From G963664835 sp965220775 (lineage in GTDB: Bacteria; Chloroflexota; UBA6077; FW602-bin22; JBCLEL01): a DNA stretch of 64,000 bases. The stretch covers positions 2,666,001 through 2,730,000 of the forward strand of contig OZ244845.1 in the NCBI GenBank assembly GCA_965220775.1. Direction: 5' to 3'. The notes beneath the pieces are model-generated. The model saw only the letters and a program-made list of their open reading frames with translations, made no database searches and was not told the DNA's origin. The position numbers were made by a program, and so were the translations under genes. The first letter of the stretch is position 1; each line of letters opens with the position of its first letter. This document shows positions 25,868 through 34,792 of this stretch, piece after piece.

Positions 25868-26245
25868 ATGGAGAACAGAAACCCGGACGCAGTGAGGATG
25901 ATCGAGCGCATGTTTCCAGAGGTTGGTGTCAAGGGCATGGAGTTTCTGGAGCAACTCGACCCGTCCTACCGGCGTTGGTGGGAGAACACCGTATTCGGCG
26001 GTCTGTACTCGCGTGAGGTGCTCGACCAGAAAACTCGCGAGCTTTGCGCCCTGTCGGCGTTGGTCATGACCGGCAAGCTGGCGCAGATTCGGGCTCACAT
26101 ATTGGCATCCCACTATGCCGGTGCGACTAGAGAAGAAATCCAAGAAGTAATCTTTCAAACCTTCATATTCGGCGGCGCTCCGGTTGTCCTCGGCGCTCTA
26201 GAAACAATGGTTGAGGTGTATCGCGAATTGGAACCGGGCGATTGA
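25868..26245 (+). CDS. Carboxymuconolactone decarboxylase-family protein (AhpD-like)
   Basis: A 125-residue all-helical protein of the CMD family. The core reads KTRELCALSALVMTG followed by AHILASHYAGATREEIQEV; only one Cys of the AhpD CxxC pair is present, so it is unlikely to be a peroxidase reductase. ATG 25868 has GGAGG ten bases upstream; the frame is open further 5' but without signals. The SDR gene begins 13 bases downstream, and its ribosome-binding site overlaps this stop. Probable decarboxylase or lactone-related enzyme of the catabolic cluster. Confidence 0.82.
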   Translation: MENRNPDAVRMIERMFPEVGVKGMEFLEQLDPSYRRWWENTVFGGLYSREVLDQKTRELCALSALVMTGKLAQIRAHILASHYAGATREEIQEVIFQTFIFGGAPVVLGALETMVEVYRELEPGD

Positions 26246-26258
26246 GGAGACGAGCTTA

Positions 26259-27011
26259 GTGGACCCGAGCGGCAAGGTCGCCATAGTGACTGGCGGCGGC
26301 ACCGGATTGGGCAGGGCGATGTGCTTCAAGCTTGCGTCAGCCGGCGCGACGGTAGCGGTGAACTTTCCGGGAGATGACGAGGAGGAGGCGCGAGGAACCG
26401 CAACCGAAATTATCGCTAACGGCGGCGAGGCGCTCGCGGTCAGAGCCGACGTAGCCAAAGCAGATCAAGTCGACGCGATGGTCGACGAGGTAGTGCGAAG
26501 CTTCGGCGGCGTCGACATTTTGCTCAGCAACGCCGGCACTACGGTCTTCGTTCCATTCGACGATTTGGACGGACTGGACGAGGCTGATTGGGACCGAATC
26601 TTCGCCGTTAACGTGAAGGGATTGTTTCTCGCCTCCCGGGCGGTTGTACCGCACATGAAGCGCCGTGGCGCCGGAGTGATAGTGGCCACAACTTCGGGCG
26701 CGGCGTTCAAACCCATCGGCAGCAGCATCCCCTATTGCGCCTCCAAGGCGGCGCTCGAAATGGTCACAAAGTGCCTGGCCAAGTCCCTGGGTCCGGAGAT
26801 TAGGGTCAACAGTTTGGTCCCCGGCGGGATGATGACCCGCTGGTCTGCCGGCTTTGGCGCAGAGCTCCGACGCGAGCAGGCCGAAGCCCTACCGCTCAAG
26901 CGCCACCCCAACGTGGAGGACGTGGCCGAGGGCGCCATGCTCGCTATCCGCAATGAGTCGCTAACCGGCTCATCGATACTTATCGATTCTGGTGGAAGCC
27001 TGATCGCGTAA
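26259..27011 (+). CDS. Short-chain dehydrogenase/reductase (3-oxoacyl-reductase-like)
   Basis: Classical SDR, about 250 residues. The TGGGTGLG cofactor motif is at residues 13-20, NAG (LLSNAGT) follows, and the catalytic Ser (TTSGAA) and YCASK are present. The C-terminal region ends with SGGSLIA. GTG 26259 is chosen because GGAG is nine bases upstream. The acidic residue expected after beta-2 for NAD preference is not clear. Likely oxidises a hydroxyl on the sugar- or acid-type substrate handled by neighbouring enzymes. Confidence 0.88.
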   Translation: MDPSGKVAIVTGGGTGLGRAMCFKLASAGATVAVNFPGDDEEEARGTATEIIANGGEALAVRADVAKADQVDAMVDEVVRSFGGVDILLSNAGTTVFVPFDDLDGLDEADWDRIFAVNVKGLFLASRAVVPHMKRRGAGVIVATTSGAAFKPIGSSIPYCASKAALEMVTKCLAKSLGPEIRVNSLVPGGMMTRWSAGFGAELRREQAEALPLKRHPNVEDVAEGAMLAIRNESLTGSSILIDSGGSLIA

Positions 27012-27099
27012 ACTCTTAACCACGAGTGGACCGGATCGACGGACCATCGAATGGATTACCATGTGACGACAGTCACTGCCAAATGAAAGAGGTTTAACC

Positions 27100-27897
27100 A
27101 TGCGCCGAAACAGACTACGCGAATTACTGAACAACGGGCAAAGTAGTATATCGACACACATTCACAGCACTTGGCCGTCGATCATCGAATTGGCAGGTTA
27201 TTCCGGAGTGTTTGACTACGTGGAGTTCGTTGGCGAGTACGCGCCGTACGATCTGTATGCCCTGGAAAATGTCGGCCGCGCGATCGACTTATTTGACAAT
27301 ATGTCGGGGATGATGAAGATCGAGCAAGAACCCCGTATGTACCTGGCTATCCGAGCAATCGGGTCCGGCATTCAAAACCTCTTGTTCGCCGACGTGCGCA
27401 CCGTTGCCGATACCGAGGAGTGTGTACGGGCCGTTCGGGCGGAGTCGCCGGCTACTGGCGGCCTGCACGGCGTGGGGATGAGACGAGACGTATATGGCAC
27501 CGTGTTCGAAGGTGGAACGCCGGAGTGGGTACAGGCGTTGGAGGATTCGGTGATCATGTTGATGATCGAGAAGAGGCAGGCCGTGGAGGACTTGGAGGAA
27601 ATCTTGTCGGTCAAGGGCATAGACATGGTGCAATTCGGACCCGCCGACTACTCGATGAGCCTAGGCCTGACCGGGCAACGAGATCATCCCAGCGTAGTGG
27701 AGGCGGAGGCATACGTCATCAAGACGGCGCTGGATAAGGGCATTCAACCGCGGGCCGAAATAAACGACCCAGAGCAGGCCAAGAAATACCTGGATATGGG
27801 CGTGCGGCACTTCTGCATAGGCACCGACGTAACCATTCTGTTCGACTGGTTCAAAGAGAAAGGGAACTCCTTGCGGAATCTAATATCCGATGCCTAG
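27100..27897 (+). CDS. HpcH/HpaI-family aldolase-like protein
   Basis: A 265-residue (beta/alpha)8 protein of the class II HpcH/HpaI pyruvate aldolase family. The metal ligands Glu157 (MLMIEKRQAVEDLEEI) and Asp183 (QFGPADYSMSLG) and an Arg at 79 are in place. The usual DxEH motif, whose His is the general base, reads VGEYAPY, so His is replaced by Tyr47. It may cleave a 2-keto-3-deoxy acid with altered chemistry, or act as a decarboxylase. ATG with AGAGG upstream. Same strand as the SDR and CMD genes, 88 bases apart, probably one operon. Confidence 0.85.
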   Translation: MRRNRLRELLNNGQSSISTHIHSTWPSIIELAGYSGVFDYVEFVGEYAPYDLYALENVGRAIDLFDNMSGMMKIEQEPRMYLAIRAIGSGIQNLLFADVRTVADTEECVRAVRAESPATGGLHGVGMRRDVYGTVFEGGTPEWVQALEDSVIMLMIEKRQAVEDLEEILSVKGIDMVQFGPADYSMSLGLTGQRDHPSVVEAEAYVIKTALDKGIQPRAEINDPEQAKKYLDMGVRHFCIGTDVTILFDWFKEKGNSLRNLISDA

Positions 27898-27957
27898 GCC
27901 GGACTTCAAGACTGGAGCGCCGTCGAATCCGCTCAACTAGTCGGTCGGCGCGGTCGC

Positions 27958-28806
27958 TTAGGCCACGACCGCCTTTTCTCCGAGGTGCTCCAATAGCCAA
28001 GACTTGAGCGGCACATCCTCGTCGCTGGGCGAGGTGTATCCCAATCCGCCTGAGCTGGCGCCGAGTAGCTGCCGGCGTATCGGGTCCGAGCGATCCATAT
28101 AGTGCGATACCGTCATGTTGTCCCTGGGGCGCAGCCACCGATAGCTGTAACCGTAGAACAACACCTTCCGCGGCACGTTAGAGTAGTTGGGAGTGGCGGA
28201 GTGCCATGTTCGCCGATCGAAGAAGACCGCTGAGCCGGCCGGCACCCGGATGGCTAACGCCGCTTCTGGGGCGACACCGTCATCCGACGGGACTTCCAAC
28301 CGATTACTCAGGTGGCTGCCTGGGATCACGTAGAAATTAGCGCGGCCGAGCTCGGTTGTGTCGGTCAGAAAATAGCCAACTTTGAGTGAGATCCGGGGCC
28401 GCGGATCGGATTCGATGTCGTTGTTCAGACGTCCGCTGTCCTGATGCCAACTGAACGGCTTCTGATTGGCCGGACTGCCAGCTGCGCGCGGCGGACTTAC
28501 GGCAAGATGCGAATGGTAGAGCTGAATGTGCCAACCCAATATTCCCCAGACCTTTGGGAAGGTCGCCGGCCAATCGAGTAGCTCCAGAAAGAGATCGTCA
28601 CTGCCGATAAAGTCGAGAGAATTGACCCGGTCACCGGGGGATAGCCCGTCCCGCGCGCGGGTTTCGGCGTCGATCCGATCCGCCGCAGTGGTCAGTTCTT
28701 CGACCATTGCCGGCGACAGGGCGTCATCCACCACGAAAAAGCCGTCCCGATCGAATTGTTGGCGTTCGTCGTCGGTAAGAACGTGCGCCAAGCAAGAAGC
28801 ATCCAT
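27958..28806 (-). CDS. PhyH-family Fe(II)/2-oxoglutarate dioxygenase, copy 2
   Basis: A 282-residue dioxygenase of standard length. The iron ligands are His121 and Asp123 (SWHQDSG) and His202 (RTWHSATPN); Arg213 (VPRKV) is placed to bind 2-oxoglutarate. ATG 28806 has GGAGG seven bases upstream. It is convergent with the HpaI-like gene. Not closely similar to the other two PhyH copies beyond the motifs, so these are separate substrates rather than a recent duplication. Confidence 0.92.
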   Translation of the reverse strand: MDASCLAHVLTDDERQQFDRDGFFVVDDALSPAMVEELTTAADRIDAETRARDGLSPGDRVNSLDFIGSDDLFLELLDWPATFPKVWGILGWHIQLYHSHLAVSPPRAAGSPANQKPFSWHQDSGRLNNDIESDPRPRISLKVGYFLTDTTELGRANFYVIPGSHLSNRLEVPSDDGVAPEAALAIRVPAGSAVFFDRRTWHSATPNYSNVPRKVLFYGYSYRWLRPRDNMTVSHYMDRSDPIRRQLLGASSGGLGYTSPSDEDVPLKSWLLEHLGEKAVVA

Positions 28807-28937
28807 TTCGCGCCTCCAAATTCTAAGCCTGAACTACAGGTCGTTTCGGAATGAACGCCACCTTATGGCAATCATCATTCGGAAGTGTATTAACCGAACT
28901 AAACCCAGTCAAGCCGCGGGCCGGCGGGGTTGGTCCG

Positions 28938-29085
28938 GGCATTTGTTTTGCAATTACTACTTTTTTGTGAGCGATCCTCTGCCAGCTTGCCGGGGCAGGC
29001 CGCCGGTTTTCCGGTTCCTGATTCGAGAGAGTTCCCAAACCCTTTACACCTTTGTTTTGCAATCTTTGCTTTTTTTCGATAGATG
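28938..29085. repeat. Repeat family C, unit 1
   Basis: A block with two copies of TTTGTTTTGCAA (28942-28953 and 29051-29062, 109 bases apart), each followed by a T-rich tract. The intervening GC-rich block ends in CCGGTTCCTGATTCGAGAG. It is paralogous, in the same orientation, to 29905-30060, so the two units bracket the TIMP-like gene as direct repeats. Confidence 0.8.
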
Positions 29086-29186
29086 GGAGGTTCGCAGTCA
29101 CAGAGGCGCCCTAATCCCCCTCCCAATGGTGGACGGCGGCCGAGGGTGGGGATTACCGGGAGCCCAAGGCGCGGTCTACCGACGCC

Positions 29187-29792
29187 TCACACGTTCGTAC
29201 ACCACGGGCCCACCCATCGCAAGTATCCTGGCAGCAACGACCAGAAGATTTCCCAGGCCCCACACAGGGCCGGATCACGTGGTTGTTGAGGCACCGGTCC
29301 GCTCGTACCGGCTTGAGGAGCCTGTCCCTCCCCGAGGGCGTCGAGGTCAGCTCGGGCTTGCCGGAGGAGGGCAGTTCGACTGCATATGCCAACTGTATAG
29401 CTGTCGTAGGCATAGACGACGTAGTCCTCTCCTTCGATGAAGGCAAACCCACAACTCCCGCCAGTCGGTGGAGTGGTGACATACATGTCTTCGTGGACAG
29501 CGCCCTTCCAAGCGGTGCTGACGTCAAATTGAACCGTGGTGCGGTCTTCAGGGGAGTAAGACTCTGCATCAGGATCGAAGGAGTGTTGAATCGAGACGAC
29601 TGTCCCGGCGAAGACTGCGGAGAACTTCTTCAACTCGTCGGAAGGAGAACCGGGTTGCGCACACTTACAGGCGTGGACCTGGCCCGTGTTCCCGAGGAAC
29701 CATATGAGGTTAATTATGAGCGCGAGGCTCACTGCGGTTACGAATGTGACCGTGAACCCCATCCCTTGACGATTTGCGATCATTTTCCGCAT
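29187..29792 (-). CDS. Secreted TIMP/netrin (NTR)-domain-like protein
   Basis: A 201-residue exported protein. A hydrophobic signal sequence (residues ~12-35) ends at VHA, so cleavage would expose Cys41 in CKCAQPG as the new N-terminus. This is the arrangement by which tissue inhibitors of metalloproteinases present their N-terminal Cys to the catalytic zinc. The following SAVFAGTVVSI and TVQFDVSTAWKG fit the OB-like NTR fold, with further cysteines at about 113, 136 and 177. The C-terminal 40 residues are Trp/Pro-rich and unlike TIMP. Function unknown; protease inhibition is an inference from the motif. Bracketed by repeat family C units. Confidence 0.65.
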   Translation of the reverse strand: MRKMIANRQGMGFTVTFVTAVSLALIINLIWFLGNTGQVHACKCAQPGSPSDELKKFSAVFAGTVVSIQHSFDPDAESYSPEDRTTVQFDVSTAWKGAVHEDMYVTTPPTGGSCGFAFIEGEDYVVYAYDSYTVGICSRTALLRQARADLDALGEGQAPQAGTSGPVPQQPRDPALCGAWEIFWSLLPGYLRWVGPWCTNV

Positions 29793-29904
29793 GACCTATT
29801 CACTTGCAGCCGTTCCTTTGTGGCAGAGCTCGCGTGTATTCCATTTGGTGGTCCTTGGTATTTCTCCGGGTCTTGCATTCTATGGCCTGCTGTCAATCTC
29901 CCTA

Positions 29905-30060
29905 CGCCTTTGTTTTGCAATTTTTACGTTTTTTCAGGTGATCCTCCGCGGGATTGCCGAAACAGCCCGGCGGGTTCCCGGTTCTCGAATCCAAGTGAGT
30001 TGCCAAATCCCTGGCATATTTGTTTTGCAATTCTTACTTTTTCCGTAGCGATCCTATGCG
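29905..30060. repeat. Repeat family C, unit 2
   Basis: Direct copy of unit 1 on the other side of the TIMP-like gene. TTTGTTTTGCAA occurs at 29909-29920 and 30019-30030, 110 bases apart. The intervening block CCCGGTTCTCGAATCCAAGT aligns with unit 1. Confidence 0.8.
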
Positions 30061-30336
30061 AGCTTACCGAGGATTGCGGGTGCCTACTCCGAACATGTGT
30101 TCCTGTATTATGCCATCGCGGGAGAGGTCCTGCGCAGTTTTGCGCAGGCACGCCAAGGTGATTCTATGTCCGGCTTGGGGCGACTCTGTGTGCCGGTTTT
30201 GGAGTATGGTGGTGCTAGCAATAGGCAGTTGATATGGTATGGGAAATTCAGCGGCGCGCGACGGAATCCTGAAATCGCACCTGTCGGAGTTGAAATTTCG
30301 CCCACGCCGTGCGCTGAGAAACACCAGGAGGAACAC

Positions 30337-31275
30337 GTGGCAGACGTAACCGGAATGCGAGGTATCATCCCGCCGAGCCTCACACCCCTGAATCCGGATC
30401 ACACGGTCGACAGCGCGTCGACCCGGCGCTTGACCAGATATCTCATAGATAGTGGCGTGCACGGGATATGGGCGCTGGGCACGACCGGAGAGTTTACGAG
30501 CCTAAGCGAAAGCCAACGGCTCATCGGCCTCGAAGCCGCGGTCGAAGGAGCCGCCGGACGGGTGCCGGTGATTGCGAACGTGAGCGATTGCTCCACTGAA
30601 CTCACTATCCAGCATGCCCGCAACGCGGCAGCGGCGGGTGCCGACGCCGTAGCCGCGACACCACCCTATTACTATGCGAACAGCATGAACGAGCTATTGG
30701 AGCACTTCCGAGCGATTCGGGCGGCGGTCGATCTGCCGCTCTTTGCCTACAGCATTCCCCAGACGGTCAAAGTCAAGTTCGAGCTAGAGACAGCGGTGCG
30801 CCTGGCCGAGGAAGGAACTTGCGTCGGCATCAAAGACTCGCAGAACGACCTTGTATGGTTCCGCTCGCTCGCACGCGCGGTCCGTGCAAGCGCGCCCCAT
30901 TTTCGGCTGTTCATAGGTACAGACGCGCTGATCGACTGCACTGTCTCGGTAGGAGGCCACGCCGCAATCCCAGGTATTTCGAACGTTGCGCCTCGGGAGT
31001 GCGTGGCAGCTATAGAGGCAGCAGAGCGGGGAGATCCCGCCGGCGCCGCCAGGGCCCAAGAGGCCGTTTTCGAGTACCAGTCCCTGTTCGGCGTCGTAAA
31101 GGGAGCATCGCTATTCGGCGGTGCCTTCGCTGCCCAAAAAGCCGCGCTGGTTCGCTGGGGCGTGATCGCTCATCCTACCGTTAGTGGTCCATTCCGTTCT
31201 TTGACGCCGGACGAAGAGCGAGAGATCGACGAGCTACTGCGAAAGCTCCCGGATCCGGTGGGCGTTACAGCCTAA
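30337..31275 (+). CDS. DapA/NAL-family class I aldolase (dihydrodipicolinate synthase-like)
   Basis: A 312-residue (beta/alpha)8 Schiff-base aldolase. The carboxylate-binding GTTGEF lies at residues 48-53, catalytic Tyr138 (FAYSIPQ) and Schiff-base Lys166 (GIKDSQND) are in place. The surrounding genes make a sugar-acid aldolase or dehydratase (2-keto-3-deoxy-gluconate/galactonate type) likelier than lysine synthesis. GTG 30337 is preceded by CAGGAGG at a good spacing; the open frame upstream runs into repeat family C and is not coding. Convergent with the alcohol dehydrogenase gene. Confidence 0.9.
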   Translation: MADVTGMRGIIPPSLTPLNPDHTVDSASTRRLTRYLIDSGVHGIWALGTTGEFTSLSESQRLIGLEAAVEGAAGRVPVIANVSDCSTELTIQHARNAAAAGADAVAATPPYYYANSMNELLEHFRAIRAAVDLPLFAYSIPQTVKVKFELETAVRLAEEGTCVGIKDSQNDLVWFRSLARAVRASAPHFRLFIGTDALIDCTVSVGGHAAIPGISNVAPRECVAAIEAAERGDPAGAARAQEAVFEYQSLFGVVKGASLFGGAFAAQKAALVRWGVIAHPTVSGPFRSLTPDEEREIDELLRKLPDPVGVTA

Positions 31276-31351
31276 TCTAGCGACGGAAGGTTGATTGGAG
31301 CCAAGAGGTCGGGCGAAGCGTCGCCGGCCAATAAGACGCGATGGAGCCGGG

Positions 31352-32452
31352 TCAATCCATCGTAACTACGCTTCTTGCCACTTCGCCGTTACGAAGAAGA
31401 TCAAAGGCGTCGTTAATCTCTGGCAGACTCAACTCGCGAGTGATCAGCTCATCTACCTGCAGCTTGCCGGAGAGATACAGGTCGATCAACCTCGGCAAAT
31501 CCAATCTGGGACGGGCGGCTCCGAGAAAACAGCCCTTAATTGTCTTCTCGTCCAAAGCGAGTGAAAAGGCGTCCAGATGCGCGTCGGTACCCATTGGCGC
31601 CGCGCCGACTATGACTACCGTGCCTCGTGGTCGAGTCGCATCTACAGCTTGGCGGATTGTTGGTGGAAGGCCGATTCCATCGAAAGTGTAATCGGCACCG
31701 CGACCCTCCGTTAGCTCCTTTATTCGCTGTACTGAGTCCTCGCGCGCGGCGTTGACCAGGTGTGTCGCGCCGAACTGCTCGGCGTACTCCAGCTTGTTAT
31801 CCAGCAGGTCCACCGCAATGATGCGGCCCGCGCCGGCCAATCGGGCGCCCTGGACGAGGTTGAGCCCCACTCCTCCGCATCCGATCACAGCGACCGAGCT
31901 TCCTATCTGGACTTCAGCTATGTTCTTGACGGCTCCCACGCCGGTGAGCACTGCGCAGCCGATCACGGCAGCCTGGGGCAACGGCATCTCCTCGGGCAAC
32001 GGCAACAGCTGCTCGGCCGGACTCACCGCGTACTCGGCGAAGGACGCAACGAGCGCCATATGGTATATCGGCTGGCCATTCTTCGAGAGCCGCGTGCTGC
32101 CATCCATGAATTCGCCGTAGGGCATTGTTCTTCCTTCGCAGAGATACGGATGCCCCAGTTGGCAGTAGAAGCAAAAACCACAGTTTGGACGAGATAGGAA
32201 GATCACCTTTTGCCCGGGCTGAAACTCCTCGACCCCTTCGCCGCAGGATACAACCGTGCCTGCCGCCTCGTGGCCAAGCACCGTTGGAAGGGTGCAATCA
32301 ATCTCCCTCTTGATGAAGTGAAGATCGCTGTGACAGATACCAGTCGATCCAACCTTGACCAGGACCTCTCCAGGCCCGGGTTCGGCGAGATCCACCTCCT
32401 CGACGACCAAAGGCGTATTGAACTCGTGCAGAACTGCCGCGTTTGTCTTCAA
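31352..32452 (-). CDS. Zinc-dependent alcohol dehydrogenase (MDR family)
   Basis: A 366-residue medium-chain dehydrogenase. Catalytic zinc ligands are visible as GICHSDLH and GHEAAG, the structural zinc site as NCGFCFYCQLGHPYLC, and the cofactor motif as GCGGVGL. It resembles class III-like or aryl/short-chain alcohol dehydrogenases. TTG start at 32452 with GAGGAG upstream. The Nudix gene lies 83 bases upstream on the same strand. Probably oxidises an alcohol intermediate produced by the neighbouring dioxygenases or aldolases. Confidence 0.92.
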   Translation of the reverse strand: MKTNAAVLHEFNTPLVVEEVDLAEPGPGEVLVKVGSTGICHSDLHFIKREIDCTLPTVLGHEAAGTVVSCGEGVEEFQPGQKVIFLSRPNCGFCFYCQLGHPYLCEGRTMPYGEFMDGSTRLSKNGQPIYHMALVASFAEYAVSPAEQLLPLPEEMPLPQAAVIGCAVLTGVGAVKNIAEVQIGSSVAVIGCGGVGLNLVQGARLAGAGRIIAVDLLDNKLEYAEQFGATHLVNAAREDSVQRIKELTEGRGADYTFDGIGLPPTIRQAVDATRPRGTVVIVGAAPMGTDAHLDAFSLALDEKTIKGCFLGAARPRLDLPRLIDLYLSGKLQVDELITRELSLPEINDAFDLLRNGEVARSVVTMD

Positions 32453-32535
32453 GAAACTACTCCTCGTATTCGTTCCGTTTTTTCGAACCCCGTTTCTTCC
32501 CGTTCAGAGCCGGCTGCCAACCGAAGCCGAATTCC

Positions 32536-33114
32536 TCACTTCTCGCCGAGAGTTTCGGTCCTGGTCTCGACCTCGTGGGTCCAACGGTCCCACCAACGCC
32601 GGAACGGGCCAACGATGCGGTTCGCCTCCAGATCGTCCAGATAGGGATCCAATTCCCGTAACTCGTCCTCGCTCGGCCAGGTGTAGTTTTGCACGCGCAC
32701 AACCGGAGTCGAATCAGGCGCCACAGCATCCGTGACCCTTTGGCGATAGAACGGGAATAGAGCTACCGGCAACTCGTCGGGCGAGAAATAGCCGACATCG
32801 ATCGTCAGTGGACTGAGTCTCGGCACACCCGAGATTGGCCGAGCGACAAAGGAAGCCTGATGGTGGCCGGCCTTTCTCCAGTTTGGACGAGAATATACCC
32901 CCAACAGCCGGACTAGCTCCACCTCTACACCTGTCATCTCGAGAGTCTCTCGCACCGCTGCCTGTAGTACGCTCTCGTTGGGCTTGACATAACCCCCAGG
33001 GAAGGCCCATCCGCGGACGTTTGCCCAGCGTATCAGCAGTACCTTGCCTTCATGAACAACCGCGGTCTCGACAGCGAATACCGGTACGTCGGTCTCTATG
33101 TCCAGCAGGCTCAA
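32536..33114 (-). CDS. Nudix hydrolase
   Basis: A 192-residue Nudix-fold pyrophosphatase. The Nudix box is GYVKPNESVLQAAVRETLEM followed by TGV; it matches GX5EX7REUXEEXGU except that the last Glu of EE is Met. That Glu is normally a metal ligand, so activity may be reduced or changed. An atypically long C-terminal tail (residues ~145-192) is Trp- and Arg-rich. TTG start at 33114 preceded by GGAGAGG. Confidence 0.85.
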   Translation of the reverse strand: MSLLDIETDVPVFAVETAVVHEGKVLLIRWANVRGWAFPGGYVKPNESVLQAAVRETLEMTGVEVELVRLLGVYSRPNWRKAGHHQASFVARPISGVPRLSPLTIDVGYFSPDELPVALFPFYRQRVTDAVAPDSTPVVRVQNYTWPSEDELRELDPYLDDLEANRIVGPFRRWWDRWTHEVETRTETLGEK

Positions 33115-33142
33115 TTTGCCTCTCCATCTACTCGATTTGTGG

Positions 33143-33436
33143 GTAACAACTCAGTTGTGAGAATATTTTTACGCTCCGTTCCCGCGACCTTGAAAGGCTG
33201 GCTAGACATTCGCGACCTCGGTCAGCGGTCAAGCGTTGACTTCCAATCTTTCGATGTCAAGTCCACGAGAAGAGGGAACTCAGCTGCGGGGTACACCCCC
33301 ACATCCGTCGTCAAGGGCTTCTCCCTTGCAACCCTTTCCTGGCTTCCGCCGATCAGACTCCTTCGCCTTTGGCGGTTCCTCATTGGTGCGCTATTGCGAC
33401 CTTTTGGATCAGGTCCCTATAAATCTGAACACTTAC
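33143..33436. mobile_element. MITE family B, copy 3 (degenerate)
   Basis: Begins GTAACAACTCAG and ends CTGAACACTTAC, with interior blocks shared with the copy at 60262-60528 in the same orientation. Target duplication is not recognisable and several indels are present, so this is an old copy. It separates the Nudix and RraA-like genes. Confidence 0.75.
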
Positions 33437-33485
33437 TTGCGCGGGCCGGATTGACTTTCGTACAGATTATCCCACGGGTTCGGCT

Positions 33486-34217
33486 TCACCGTTTCTTGAA
33501 CTCCTCGAACTCCCTTTGCAACTCTTCGTTGAGCGGGTAGACGTCCAGGGTGCTGAAACCCTGCTCGACCTTCATGCGGGTGAAGGCCTCCATCTCCTCG
33601 ATTTCTATGCCTGCCTCCGCCACCTTAGTCGCCAACGCCGGCGGTACTATCATCACGCCGTCTTCGTCCGCCAAAACAATGTCGCCCGGCATTACCAGAA
33701 CACCGCCGCATTGGATAGGAACATTCGCGTCGGTATTGATGATGCCGTAGGGGCTGGGGACGGGATGCAGGTTCTTCGCGAAAACCGGAAGTCCTACCTC
33801 TTTGAGACCGATCAAGTCGCGCACCGGCCCGTCTACGACCAATGCGGCACCACCTCTGTTCTTGATACGGGCCGATAGGATGTCGCCCACCATTGCGCCT
33901 TCCGGCCTACCCATTGCGTCAATGACCAAGACGTCTCCTGGTTCGAGCGACTCGATCGCTTTGCGGTAGGGAGGAGACGTTCTCTCTTCCTCGGACATCG
34001 CCTGCCAAACATCCTCCCGCCGCGGCAGAAATCGGGCTGTAACCGCCCGGCCGACGATCCGGGTGTTTGGTCCGGGCAAGACTTGGGGCGCGATCCCGGA
34101 CATAAAGGTAGGTCCAATTCCCTCTTTGATCAAAATCGAACTTGCCGTCCCGGTGCTGACCAGTCTAAGCTGGTCCAGTTGCTGTGCGGAGACGAATGCT
34201 GGTTCTTGAGCTTTCAA
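33486..34217 (-). CDS. RraA-like / 4-hydroxy-4-methyl-2-oxoglutarate aldolase-family protein
   Basis: A 243-residue class II aldolase-like protein. The family signature is visible as GGAALVVDGPVRD (Arg and Asp of the oxaloacetate/HMG aldolase site) with GDVLVIDAMG and GAMVGDILSA before it. RraA proper lacks lyase activity, but the D and R residues here fit the aldolase branch that cleaves 4-hydroxy-2-oxo acids to pyruvate. TTG 34217 is chosen because GGGAGG lies nine bases upstream. With the DapA-like and HpaI-like proteins it is the third pyruvate-type aldolase in this region. Confidence 0.87.
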   Translation of the reverse strand: MKAQEPAFVSAQQLDQLRLVSTGTASSILIKEGIGPTFMSGIAPQVLPGPNTRIVGRAVTARFLPRREDVWQAMSEEERTSPPYRKAIESLEPGDVLVIDAMGRPEGAMVGDILSARIKNRGGAALVVDGPVRDLIGLKEVGLPVFAKNLHPVPSPYGIINTDANVPIQCGGVLVMPGDIVLADEDGVMIVPPALATKVAEAGIEIEEMEAFTRMKVEQGFSTLDVYPLNEELQREFEEFKKR

Positions 34218-34332
34218 TTTTGTAATCCTCCCAACCGCTATTCTCTCGGAAATTGTCCACAGTGCCAAACACGGAATTGGAGCGTCCTAGCCGAGTGTTG
34301 GGCCGGTTTCCGTCGGCATGCCGAGGTAGGAA

Positions 34333-34672
34333 AAGCCGGAGTTGTGGCTTGGTACGGCGAATTGGCACGGCCGATTCTGTTACGCCCCCCCGACCCCTGC
34401 GGGGGACAAGCCCTCGCGCTACATTTTCTCATTCCGCCTTCGGCCACCGGTCTACAATTCGGCCGGTTTCACCCGTGGCGAACCGGAGTTGTGGCTTGGC
34501 ACAGCGAATTGGCACGCCGGATTCTACTACGCCCCACCCCGATCCCCGCGGGAGACAAGCCCCCGCGCTACATTTTCTCATTCCGCCCTCAGCCATCGGT
34601 CCAGGATTCGGAAGGTTTCGCCCTTGGAGAGCCGGCATCGAGGTTGATTGGAGGGCCCATTTTCGTACCTTG
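34333..34672. repeat. MITE family A fragments (two tandem internal units)
   Basis: Two consecutive units in inverse orientation to those at 4-5 kb, each with gttgtggcttggyac, the hairpin arms GCGGGGG/CCCCCGC (weakened in the first) and acattttctcattccgcc. No terminal CAGGG sequence found here. Confidence 0.8.
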
Positions 34673-34792
34673 ACCGGGTCATTAACACCTCGGATTTGCG
34701 TGCCATCGACTGGACTAGCGGGCTTTGCGGGAACCATTAATCCTCGCACCAACCCCCTTATCGTAGTTGAGAAATCGTCCTGCCTCGCCGGA

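Noticed and set aside
30097..30336. N-terminal extension of the DapA-like gene
   Set aside because: The extension overlaps repeat family C flank and lacks family similarity; CAGGAGG before GTG 30337 sets the start.
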